From: JAISFI01 sp031553775
GTDB taxonomy: Bacteria > Bacteroidota > Bacteroidia > Bacteroidales > Azobacteroidaceae
Assembly (NCBI GenBank): GCA_031553775.1
Contig: JAVBLA010000013.1
Coordinates: 36,831-100,830, forward strand
Direction: 5' to 3'
DNA length: 64,000 bases
Of the stretch, positions 37,403 to 45,615 are shown piece by piece. Below the pieces are notes generated by a model that was not told the origin of the DNA, ran no database searches, and worked only from the letters and a program-made list of their open reading frames with translations. The translations under genes and the position numbers were made by a program. The number at the start of each line of letters is the position of its first letter. The stretch's first letter is position 1.

Positions 37403-38803
37403 TCATTTTTTTAGCAAGTATTGATAGGCCGCGTTGTATTCGTTGGGGATTACGCCATCCAGGATTGCATCTTTGATTGACATTTTCAACTGTCCCACAG
37501 TATTACAAGGCGAGAGATTGAATAGTTTCATGATCTCCTCCCCGTCAATTGGAGGTTGAAAATTCCGGATCCGGTCTTTTTCTTCTATATCTTTCAATTT
37601 CTGGCGGACCAGGGTAAAGTTGTTCAGGTATCGTTTGACTTTTTCCGGATTTTTGGAAGTGATATCGGCTTCACAAAGTGTCATCAGATCATCAATATCA
37701 TCCCCGGCATCAAAAAGCAGGCGGCGGATGGCGGAATCGGTCACTCCTTCATCGGCCAGCATGCTCGGACGCATATGTAAAGAAACCATTTTCTGTACAT
37801 ATTTCATTTTTTCATTCATCGGGAATTTCATCCGTTTGAAGATGACGGGAATCATTTTTTCGCCGATATAATTATGGTTGTGGAAAGTCCACCCCAATTT
37901 GGGATCAAAACGTTTGGTAGCCGGTTTGGCAATGTCATGGAATATGGCAGCCCAGCGTAACCAGAGATTATCGGTTTTTTTAGCAATATTATCCGTTACT
38001 TTGAGCGTATGACCGAAATTGTCTTTGTGGCCGATCCCTTCCTTCATTTCCACACCTTTCAGGACAATCAGTTCAGGCAGGATAATCGCAAGAAGTCCGG
38101 TCTTTTCCAGTAATTCAAATCCGATAGAAGGCGCTGGAGAAAGAACAATCTTATTCAATTCATCGACAATTCTTTCTTTAGATATGATTTCTATCCGTTG
38201 CTTGTTTCGTTCGATGGCATCAAAAGTATCCGGATCGATATAAAATCCTAATTGGGAGGCAAAACGCACGGCCCGCATCATCCGGAGGGGATCGTCGCTG
38301 AAAGTAATATCCGGATCGAGAGGAGTACGAATACGCAATTCTTCCATATCCCGCAGACCATCGAAAGGATCCATCAGTTCTCCGTATCTTTTTTTGTTCA
38401 GACAGAGAGCCAGGGCGTTAATAGTAAAATCCCGGCGGTTCTGATCGTCTTGTAAAGTTCCGTTCTCTACCACAGGATTACGGGATTCGCAGGTATAAGA
38501 TTCTTTTCTGGCACCTACAAATTCCACCTCTATATCCTTATGCTTAACCTGGGCGGTTCCGTATGTTTTGAATACAGAGATATGTTTTTGCCTGCCTAAT
38601 TTCGCGGCAACATTACGGGCCAGTTCGATTCCGCTTCCCACACAGACGATATCTATATCTTTGGAAGGCCGGTGCAGGAAAATATCCCTTACAAATCCAC
38701 CGATGACGTATGTTTCCAGGCCCATTTCGTCTGCTGCCTGAGAAATGGCATCAAAGACTTTCCCCTGTATTTTTGCTGTTATTTCCTGCTTGTTGATTTC
38801 CAT
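37403..38803 (-). CDS. CCA-type tRNA nucleotidyltransferase with HD domain
   Basis: Encodes 466 residues. The class II poly(A) polymerase/CCA-adding core is at the N-terminus: GGFVRDIFLHRPSKDIDIV carries the glycine motif and the metal-binding DxD. An arginine-rich NTP-binding region follows (DFTINALALCLN, PFDGLRDMEELRIRTPLDPD, DPLRMMRAVRFASQLGF). A C-terminal HD domain (LRWAAIFHDIAKPATKR, about 280-390) may give phosphatase or phosphodiesterase activity. It would add or repair the 3' CCA of tRNAs; the tRNA-Ser in this window has no encoded CCA, which fits the need for such an enzyme. The 180 bp beyond its 3' end holds a GAAGAGTTAAGAATTGA-type simple repeat and no gene. Confidence 0.93.
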   Translation of the reverse strand: MEINKQEITAKIQGKVFDAISQAADEMGLETYVIGGFVRDIFLHRPSKDIDIVCVGSGIELARNVAAKLGRQKHISVFKTYGTAQVKHKDIEVEFVGARKESYTCESRNPVVENGTLQDDQNRRDFTINALALCLNKKRYGELMDPFDGLRDMEELRIRTPLDPDITFSDDPLRMMRAVRFASQLGFYIDPDTFDAIERNKQRIEIISKERIVDELNKIVLSPAPSIGFELLEKTGLLAIILPELIVLKGVEMKEGIGHKDNFGHTLKVTDNIAKKTDNLWLRWAAIFHDIAKPATKRFDPKLGWTFHNHNYIGEKMIPVIFKRMKFPMNEKMKYVQKMVSLHMRPSMLADEGVTDSAIRRLLFDAGDDIDDLMTLCEADITSKNPEKVKRYLNNFTLVRQKLKDIEEKDRIRNFQPPIDGEEIMKLFNLSPCNTVGQLKMSIKDAILDGVIPNEYNAAYQYLLKK

Positions 38804-38906
38804 TTATTTATTCGAAGCATCCCATCAATTTGAGAGAACAAAGATAGTGCATTTGGATGAATACGGAAATAGAAAGAAAAAATCACTATATTTGTTTCTT
38901 TTATTT

Positions 38907-39969
38907 ATGCGAATCAGTATTTAAAAAATTAGATAAATGAAAGCGATGGCAATTTTACCCATCGTATGTACCAGAAGCCCAGGCGTAGACCTGACCTTCA
39001 TCGCTCTTTGAATATTTGTTTTCTCATTCAACCAGTTGAAGAAAGATTCTATGGGTTGCCTGATTTTGGAAACTGCCGCAGAAAACAGGTCGTTGAACGC
39101 CTTATTTCTTTGGGTAATTTCTATCGGCTCTCCTTTGATCGCTTTAACCGGAGTAAGCATTTCAACCTTTTGTGTTGCAGTTTTTTCCATATTGAAGTAA
39201 TCAAAGTCAGAGTATATTTTATCACCAAAATAAGTGCGGTTGACAATTGTATCTCCCCAGTTTTCTTTGAAAATACTTAGATCATTTTCTGAGGCTGGGG
39301 AAGTACAATGCTTTCAGGGAAAGGGATCGTCCCCTTACGTCTGTAAGCCAAAGCATGCAACTTCAACCCATAATAATATTGGTTCTTTGTCGAACAATAT
39401 CCTTTGGCAGTAATCTCAGGAGCTACCTTGCCGGTTCTGTTTCTTCCTGCAGAAGTAATTACCGGCATGGAATCCAACAGGGAAACCAAAGAATCACAAT
39501 ATTCCGGTTTGAATGAATGAATCAATCTTTGGGATAATGCCATAAATGCCTCTGATAATAAATTCAACCGATAGTTGAACGTTTGATAAGAAGGCAAGGC
39601 CGGAAACCAGGAGAGAAGATACTCTTGTGCAAAAGAATGTATATCTTTGACTTGGAAATACTTTTGACAATAACCTGCAAACAGGTAAATAGTCATTATT
39701 TCCTGGTCCGTGAACACAGGTTTGGAATTATTGCTGTATCTTTGACAATAAAACCTTAATTCTGAATCATATAAATCACAGATATACATATAAATTTTTA
39801 TTAGCATAAGTTCTTTTCTCTTGGGAATCATAACTCGAAAAATAATGGGGATTATTCTTCTAAGTTAATGATTTCCAGGGAATTGAACAAATATTTATGC
39901 CCTTATTTTATTGATAACTAACATTTTAACATCAAGCGAATTTATCGGAGTTCAACTCCTGATTCGCAT
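38907..39969. mobile_element. IS982-family-like insertion sequence, frameshifted
   Basis: The element is about 1063 bp. Its ends carry an inverted repeat that is perfect over 11 bases (ATGCGAATCAG at 38907-38917; CTGATTCGCAT at 39959-39969) and continues imperfectly to about 19 bases. A single transposase gene on the minus strand fills it. I could not settle a target-site duplication. It lies between the CCA-type gene promoter region and the T9SS PKD protein, with its right end about 23 bases before the latter's start codon. Confidence 0.8.
38921..39831 (-). pseudogene. IS982-type transposase with a single-base frameshift
   Basis: The first part (39831-39277, 184 residues) starts MIPKRKELMLIKIYMYICDL and contains an IS982-like core (LPSYQTFNYRLNLLSEAF, SLLDSMPVITSAGR, KGYCSTKNQYYYGLKLHALA). 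The frame is lost near 39285-39295, where one base seems missing: the expected reading SENDLSIFKENWGDTIVNR continues in another frame and runs to the stop at 38921 (YFGDKIYSDFDYF, FNWLNEKTNIQRAMKVRST). Joined, the parts give about 300 residues, the family length. With the break the transposase is probably inactive. Confidence 0.8.
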
Positions 39970-39991
39970 TATTAACTAAATAACATTTTCT

Positions 39992-41971
39992 ATGACTAAG
40001 AAATTACTATTCTTATCGTATTGCATGGTAACCACATGCTTATTTTCTTTTCAAACGCTAAAAGCGCAATTATCAGCCGGATTTACCGCCAAAGAGTGTA
40101 TCACAGAAGTTTACCGGCAAGGTTTTGATTCGACAGATGAGCTGACGGCCTGGACGCTTACTCCGGGAAATATCAGTAGTAAAACCTGGAAACTTGCGAA
40201 TCCCCGGTCATACGCTATCCCGGATTTCAGCACGATCAATGCCGGCAGCAAATATTCATTAGCTATCGAGTATGATACCAAACCGAATCAGAATGAAAAA
40301 ATGATTTCTCCTTCATTTTCTATAGGTGATCATTACGCCTGTAGTTTTTATGCCTGTTTTGACGGTGTTTATGTTCTGTTTGCCAACTTCACCGTTGATG
40401 TGGAAATTATATCTTCCGGAGAAAAAACGAGGTTATTAGATGCTCACGCCTGGTCGGATACCACCGGACACGAGCGCCCGAAATGGTTAAAATTCGATAT
40501 GGATCTGGCAGGTTATGCCGGGAAGGAAGTCAGATTCATTTTCACTTATTCCGGGATAAACGGTGATGATGTACTGGTTGATGATTTCTGCATCACACAA
40601 AAATCTGCAGGAGAAAACGCCCAGGCTACAATTGCAGAAGGAGCATCTGTTCATTTTGAGGATCTTTCTACCGGAGAACCTACCGAATGGCTTTGGGAAT
40701 TCGAAGAAGGGACTCCATCTACTTCAACGCTTCAGCATCCGGTTGTTCAATATAATAAAGCAGGATTATATAAGGTGAAGTTAACGGCTAAAAAAGGAGG
40801 TGAATCTTCTTCTATCACAAAGAGTAATTTTGTACATGTGCAGGGAGTTGCACCGGTAGCGGTTCTCTCTTTACCCGAAGAAGGCTATCTTTCTCCTTAC
40901 GCCGGTATATTTATTCCACGGGATCAGCTCGTTACATTTAAAGATGCCTCCAAAAATGTTCCCACTTCCTGGAAATGGGAGTTGCCCGGGGCTAATGCGG
41001 AAATTTCACAGGAACAGCATCCGAAAGTAAAATATGCCAATAACGGCACCTATAACCTCAAACTTACCGTATCGAACAATCAGGGATCGGATGTGGTAGA
41101 TTATGAAAATATCATCCAGGTAGGAGGAGATCAGGAAATATGGAATATAGGAATGGATGAAACAAAAGATATTGGTAGTATCAGCCTTTCCTGGTATGGA
41201 TATTATGGCGGCAGTAACTTTTTGGGAATGACAGCCTATGGCGAATACTTCAAGAAGCCTCTTGTTCCGGGTAGTATTTCCGAAGTGTCCGTATATTTCG
41301 ATCAAGTGAATACAGTCAGTCCGGATTCTTTGGTTTTCGTTACCATTGCCGGCAAAAATGCAGAAGGACTTCCGGGCGATATATTGGCAACATCAGAAGC
41401 TATTATGGTTAAAGATCTGAAATATAATCCGGCAACCTTGCTTCCTACTTCATTCAAATTTGCATCGCCTGTTAATATCACCGATGAATTCTTTGTGATC
41501 GTAAACGGAATTCCAAATTGTGAAGATGAAGATACTTATGAGACGGATGAAGTTGTGATTGCGGCTGTTAAACGAAGTGAACTGCAAAAATCTACCTGTT
41601 ATGTATATATGGAAGAATATGATGAGGACTATATGCCGACCGGTTTATTTAAGTGGTATGAACAAAATGAAGAATACACGTCATTTGCCATAGCACCCCG
41701 TTTTACCTACAAGGATACTTATACGGAATTGCCGGAGGTACAAAAAAGAAGCACGGATGCGATATGCCCGACGCTGGTCAACGATCAGCTTTCTTTCTAT
41801 GAACCGGAAAAAATACAATCTGTTGCGATTTACAGTTTGAATGGGAAACAGGTTTATCGTTCCGAAAGCGGACAATCGATCAACACGTCTTCTTTCTCCG
41901 AAGGGTTCTATATCATCCGAGCAACCGGGGAAGATAAAGTGTCTGTTCAGAAGATTAAGATTGCCAGATAG
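39992..41971 (+). CDS. T9SS-exported PKD-domain protein
   Basis: Encodes 659 residues: Sec signal (1-25, ending LKAQ), a beta-sandwich resembling cleaved-adhesin/MAM-type domains (about 38-205; FDSTDELTAWTLTPGN, KYSLAIEYDTKPNQNEKMIS), two PKD repeats (about 215-285 and 290-375), another beta domain, and a C-terminal type A T9SS sorting domain (IYSLNGKQVYRSES, SVQKIKIAR). Such proteins are sent across the outer membrane and anchored at the surface or released; adhesion or protease-associated roles are common, but no catalytic motif is seen here. The 3' end is partly repeated 3.3 kb downstream. Confidence 0.88.
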   Translation: MTKKLLFLSYCMVTTCLFSFQTLKAQLSAGFTAKECITEVYRQGFDSTDELTAWTLTPGNISSKTWKLANPRSYAIPDFSTINAGSKYSLAIEYDTKPNQNEKMISPSFSIGDHYACSFYACFDGVYVLFANFTVDVEIISSGEKTRLLDAHAWSDTTGHERPKWLKFDMDLAGYAGKEVRFIFTYSGINGDDVLVDDFCITQKSAGENAQATIAEGASVHFEDLSTGEPTEWLWEFEEGTPSTSTLQHPVVQYNKAGLYKVKLTAKKGGESSSITKSNFVHVQGVAPVAVLSLPEEGYLSPYAGIFIPRDQLVTFKDASKNVPTSWKWELPGANAEISQEQHPKVKYANNGTYNLKLTVSNNQGSDVVDYENIIQVGGDQEIWNIGMDETKDIGSISLSWYGYYGGSNFLGMTAYGEYFKKPLVPGSISEVSVYFDQVNTVSPDSLVFVTIAGKNAEGLPGDILATSEAIMVKDLKYNPATLLPTSFKFASPVNITDEFFVIVNGIPNCEDEDTYETDEVVIAAVKRSELQKSTCYVYMEEYDEDYMPTGLFKWYEQNEEYTSFAIAPRFTYKDTYTELPEVQKRSTDAICPTLVNDQLSFYEPEKIQSVAIYSLNGKQVYRSESGQSINTSSFSEGFYIIRATGEDKVSVQKIKIAR

Positions 41972-42105
41972 GTATTTCTGATTAAAAGATCGGCATTAGA
42001 TACATTGCCGTTGTTCAAAGAGATTCAGATACTGAAGAACAACGGCAGTGTTGTGTTTTAGAGGAAGAAGAGAATGGATAAAGGTCTCCTTCCTTTATAT
42101 GCTTC
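41901..42105 (+). repeat. Copy A of a 205-bp direct repeat
   Basis: This segment covers the last codons of the T9SS PKD gene and about 130 bp beyond. It aligns without gaps to 45220-45424 with about 30 differences by hand count (about 85% identity). Both copies end in a small hairpin (ATAAAGG/CCTTTAT). It marks a duplication of a T9SS gene end. Confidence 0.85.
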
Positions 42106-42128
42106 GGAGCAGTGTAATTGGAAAAACA

Positions 42129-42210
42129 ACCGTTACTTTGAAACAAAATCCACACAAATTGACCGTCACTTTGATACAAAATAAATGATTTTATACCGTC
42201 ACTTTGAAAC
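42129..42210 (+). repeat. Three direct repeats of a 16-bp unit at 33-bp spacing
   Basis: The unit ACCGTCACTTTGAAAC, with up to two changes, starts at 42129, 42162 and 42195, exactly 33 bp apart. A -7-like box TATCTTTG (42219-42226) follows, and the ATPase start codon is at 42257. The regular three-turn spacing suggests one face of the helix and thus an operator array for the ATPase gene. Confidence 0.75.
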
Positions 42211-42256
42211 ATTATCTATATCTTTGTAGCAAATACAACCAATAAAACATACAATT

Positions 42257-43597
42257 ATGTTTCAAAGAAATGCTTTAGCTCAACTCCATAAATGGGGAAG
42301 TAAAGAGGATCGAAAGCCTTTGGTACTCAGAGGTGCACGGCAGGTAGGAAAAACTACGCTCGTCAATGAGTTTAGCCGGGAATTTGACACTTATTTGTAT
42401 CTGAATCTTGAAGATGAGCAAGCGGCAGGTTTATTTGAGACATCCAAAGGAATAGAGGATATTCTGATTGCAATTTATTTATACTGCAATAAATCTCGTA
42501 GCAACGGACGGACACTTTTGTTTATCGATGAAATTCAGAATTCGGTAAAAGCGGTGGCCCGGTTACGTTATTTTTACGAGTCGTTGCCCGATATTTATGT
42601 TATTGCTGCCGGGTCGCTTTTGGAAAGCCTTATAGATACACATATCTCCTTTCCGGTCGGCAGGGTGGAATACATGGCCATTCGTCCCTGCTCGTTTGAT
42701 GAATTTCTGGGCGCTGTGGGAGAAACAGAATTACAGAAGGCTGTTGCAACCGCAAAAATACCTGATGCCATTCACCCTAAAGCGATGGGATTGTTCAATA
42801 CCTATTCATTAATCGGAGGGATGCCCGAAATCGTAAAGCATTATGCTCAGAACAAGGATTTGGTCGCTTTGAATGATATTTATGAAGCGCTTTTGTCGGG
42901 TTATAGTGACGATGTGGAAAAATACGCCCGTAATCAAAATATGGTGCATGTGATCAGGTACATTTTAAAAGAGGGTTGGGCGTTTGCTGCACAAAATATT
43001 ACGCTTGGCAGTTTTGCCGGATCATCTTACAAGGCGAGGGAAATGGGCGAAGCATTCCGCACGCTTGAAAAAACAATGTTACTGGAGTTGGTCTACCCGA
43101 CTGTCGGTTATACCATTCCCATAACGACAGAACTGAAACGGTCGCCGAAACTTTTATGGTTGGATACCGGACTGGTGAACTATTCGGCCAAGTTACAAAA
43201 AGAAGTATTCGGTTCAAAGGATATTTTAGATGCGTGGCGAGGACATATTGCCGAGCAAATAGTAGCTCAAGAGTTATTGGCATCAGATCACAGGATTTCG
43301 CACAGGAGGAATTTCTGGATGAGAGATAAAAAAGGTTCTGATGCCGAGATCGATTTTATAGTACAGTACGACAATAAGGTTATCCCAATTGAGGTTAAAT
43401 CGGGAAATAATGCCAAATTGAAATCATTGCATATTTTTATGGAGAATACCAACCACCGTACAGCCGTGCGTGTGTGGTCAAATCCGTTCTCTGTTGACAG
43501 GGTGACGACTCAGGCAAGTGAAGAGTTTTTCCTGATTAACCTTCCGTTTTACTACGTGGGAATACTTGATCGAATACTTGCCGGATTTTCAGGATAA
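42257..43597 (+). CDS. AAA_14/DUF4143 ATPase
   Basis: Encodes 446 residues. The N-terminal AAA domain has Walker A (GARQVGKTTLVNEF) and Walker B (TLLFIDEIQ). The C-terminal DUF4143 part carries a PD-(D/E)xK-like nuclease pattern (SDAEIDFIV, IPIEVKSG). These ATPases are widespread and of unclear role, often linked to mobile or defence-like islands. It has no obvious partner. A second gene of the same family lies downstream on the opposite strand, with their 3' ends about 90 bp apart. Confidence 0.92.
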   Translation: MFQRNALAQLHKWGSKEDRKPLVLRGARQVGKTTLVNEFSREFDTYLYLNLEDEQAAGLFETSKGIEDILIAIYLYCNKSRSNGRTLLFIDEIQNSVKAVARLRYFYESLPDIYVIAAGSLLESLIDTHISFPVGRVEYMAIRPCSFDEFLGAVGETELQKAVATAKIPDAIHPKAMGLFNTYSLIGGMPEIVKHYAQNKDLVALNDIYEALLSGYSDDVEKYARNQNMVHVIRYILKEGWAFAAQNITLGSFAGSSYKAREMGEAFRTLEKTMLLELVYPTVGYTIPITTELKRSPKLLWLDTGLVNYSAKLQKEVFGSKDILDAWRGHIAEQIVAQELLASDHRISHRRNFWMRDKKGSDAEIDFIVQYDNKVIPIEVKSGNNAKLKSLHIFMENTNHRTAVRVWSNPFSVDRVTTQASEEFFLINLPFYYVGILDRILAGFSG

Positions 43598-43689
43598 GAA
43601 AACTTGCGATGGACACGTCTATGATAAGCGATTTATAATAGATGTTCGTTAGCACAAAAAAACATTCCAGAATATCAGCATCCCTGAAT

Positions 43690-44829
43690 TTAGATGATTT
43701 TTCCTTTCCAAAGGTCGGAAAGGAATTCTATAACCGGAATAACTTCGATACCATTCAAATCCCTGCGATACATATCGGTGGATACCACAATAGACCTAAC
43801 ATCAGGATAATCTTCCTGAAAAGCTTTCAGTCCTTTGGTATGTCTTGATTTTACTTCTTCAGAAGATTTGAATTCGATGGCAATTCGTCCTTGTCCAATA
43901 ATACAATCTACTTCATAACCGCTTGAAGTTCTCCAGTAAGAGAACTTTTCATCTGACAAAGTATAACCTAAATAAGCAATTATTTCCTGTACCAATAAAT
44001 GTTCAAAAGCATGTCCGAACTCCTCGGTACCGGGTTCAATATGTTTGCGTTTAAGTAAATAATTTACGATTCCTACATCAAAATAGTAAAATTTGGGAGC
44101 AAGAATCGCCCTCCGTTTTTCCGTTGCCGTAAATGCAGGGATCAGATATCCGATCATTGTTTGTTCCAAAATATTGAAATAATCTTTCACGGTTGGAGCG
44201 CTTACTCCGCAATCCTGGGCAATGTTGTTATAAACAATCATTTCGCCGCTACACCGGGCTGCAATTTCCAGGAAACGGGTAAATGATGAAAGATTACGGG
44301 AAAGAGCTTCTGCCCTGATTTCTTCACTCAGGTAATCGCCAATATACGCTTGCAATCTTCTCTGTGGATTCTCTATTGCATAATGCCTTGGTATCATTCC
44401 ATTCTGTATGGCACGCATTAAAACAAAATCAGGAATTTCCGCACTTACCAAAGGATATAATACCGCTCTTAACGCCCTACCTCCCAAAAGATTTGCTCCA
44501 TATCGAATCAGTTTTCGTGCACTGGAACCGCAAAGAATAAACCGAACGCCCTTGTTCTTTATCAACCAATGTACTTCATCGAGTAATTGCGGTACTTTTT
44601 GAATTTCATCGACAATAACTAAATTCCGGTTATCGCTTTTCATTAGTTCTTCCCTCAAAAGAGCCGGTTTGCGAAAAAAGCGTTCAAACTCTTCACTCTT
44701 CAGCAGGTCATAATATCGAGCTTGTGGAAACAATGTTTGCAACAAAGTGCTTTTTCCTACCTGTCTGGCCCCCCAAAGAAACGTTGAATCTTCAAGGGTT
44801 TCTTCTAATTTCAAAATACGATTATACAT
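43690..44829 (-). CDS. AAA_14/DUF4143 ATPase (second, divergent member)
   Basis: Encodes 379 residues, shorter and clearly different from its neighbour. Walker A is WGARQVGKSTLLQTLFP, Walker B NLVIVDEIQK, and the arginine-sensor stretch RFILCGSSARKL. A winged-helix-like middle (NNIAQDCGVSAPTVKDYFNI) and the nuclease-like C-terminus (SGYEVDCIIG, IAIEFKS) follow. It converges on the first ATPase gene. Both sit between the two copies of a duplicated T9SS gene end, which suggests insertion as a block. The function is unknown. Confidence 0.92.
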   Translation of the reverse strand: MYNRILKLEETLEDSTFLWGARQVGKSTLLQTLFPQARYYDLLKSEEFERFFRKPALLREELMKSDNRNLVIVDEIQKVPQLLDEVHWLIKNKGVRFILCGSSARKLIRYGANLLGGRALRAVLYPLVSAEIPDFVLMRAIQNGMIPRHYAIENPQRRLQAYIGDYLSEEIRAEALSRNLSSFTRFLEIAARCSGEMIVYNNIAQDCGVSAPTVKDYFNILEQTMIGYLIPAFTATEKRRAILAPKFYYFDVGIVNYLLKRKHIEPGTEEFGHAFEHLLVQEIIAYLGYTLSDEKFSYWRTSSGYEVDCIIGQGRIAIEFKSSEEVKSRHTKGLKAFQEDYPDVRSIVVSTDMYRRDLNGIEVIPVIEFLSDLWKGKII

Positions 44830-44944
44830 ACAGTAACTTTATTTTATCATGATAAACAAAAGTACTACTTTGCAAATATAGGCATTTATTAATCAAAAAC
44901 AAAATTCAAAAGTATTTCCGTATTTTACCGTACGCATCTGTTGA

Positions 44945-45106
44945 CATAACAATGAATATTCAACAATAAAAAAATACAAGATATCAACAAGAGATGGTTT
45001 TGAATTTGAATCAATAGACGGAGTGATTGGCAATAAATTTTTCGACAATTTTTCGGTTGTATTAGATTTCAAAAATAATTACTTGTATTTGAGACCAATA
45101 GAGTGA
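44945..45106 (+). pseudogene. Remnant of a retropepsin-like aspartyl protease gene (C-terminal end)
   Basis: An open frame without a start codon encodes about 53 residues ending in DGVIGNKFFDNFSVVLDFKN and YLYLRPIE-stop. This is the usual C-terminal end of Bacteroidota aspartyl-protease family proteins (GxIGxxFxxxFxVxxDYxxxxLYL). The catalytic DTG/DSG parts are absent and a stop lies just upstream, so only the 3' end survives. The family call rests on this one motif. Confidence 0.6.
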
Positions 45107-45219
45107 ACTTCCAATATTTTTAATACATTGCTTAGAAAATGGAAATAGCATCATTGGGAGAGGATGGTAACAGGACTGGGAGGAAATGTTTTTATTGGCT
45201 TGGTTGTCTCCTTTTCCCA

Positions 45220-45424
45220 AGGTTTTCTACATCATCCGGGCAACCGGGGAAGATAAAGTGTATGTTCAGAAAATTAAGATTACCAGATAAGTATTTCTGA
45301 TTAAAAGATTAGTATCGGATGTACTGCCGTTGTACAAAAAGACTCAGACCCTGAAGAACAATGGCAGCGTTGTGTTTTGTCGAAAAAAGAGAATGAATAA
45401 AGGTCTCCTTCCTTTATATGCTTC
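45220..45424 (+). pseudogene. Copy B of the 205-bp repeat: remnant of a T9SS protein gene
   Basis: The first part still reads as a sorting-domain end, FYIIRATGEDKVYVQKIKIT plus R and stop (stop near 45289), nearly the same as the end of the intact gene at 41971. The upstream part of the gene is gone. The region 44830-45615 contains no intact gene; it holds this remnant, the aspartyl-protease remnant and, at its right end, a likely promoter. I see nothing in 45107-45219. Confidence 0.75.
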
Positions 45425-45468
45425 TGATAGAGTTGCATTTCGGGATACAAAGAAAAAATATGCAAAGT

Positions 45469-45500
45469 GTTGTAAATATTAAATATTTGTTGTAAACTTG
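45469..45500 (+). promoter_or_regulatory. Possible promoter of the RiPP cluster
   Basis: GTTG (45469-45472) and TAAACTTG (45493-45500) are 20 bp apart and each differs from the Bacteroidota consensus by one base. The first cluster gene starts at 45616. It is the best candidate in the gap but a weak one. Confidence 0.4.
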
Positions 45501-45615
45501 CACCGAGAAACAAAAATCACTTGAATGAGAAAGGAAAACTATCTCACTGTTGAAAACACATTTTTATTGAAAAAAATAAAGATAGTTTTAACACAAAATC
45601 ATCGTACCTTTCCTA

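Noticed and set aside
39277..39300. Programmed frameshift in the IS982-like transposase
   Set aside because: IS982-type elements use a single frame and no slippery sequence with a downstream structure is evident. A simple one-base loss explains the data.
42129..42210. CRISPR-like array of three evenly spaced repeats
   Set aside because: Only three units, the 17-bp spacers are shorter than CRISPR spacers and share AAAAT-type sequence, no cas genes are in the window, and the units sit in a gene's upstream region.
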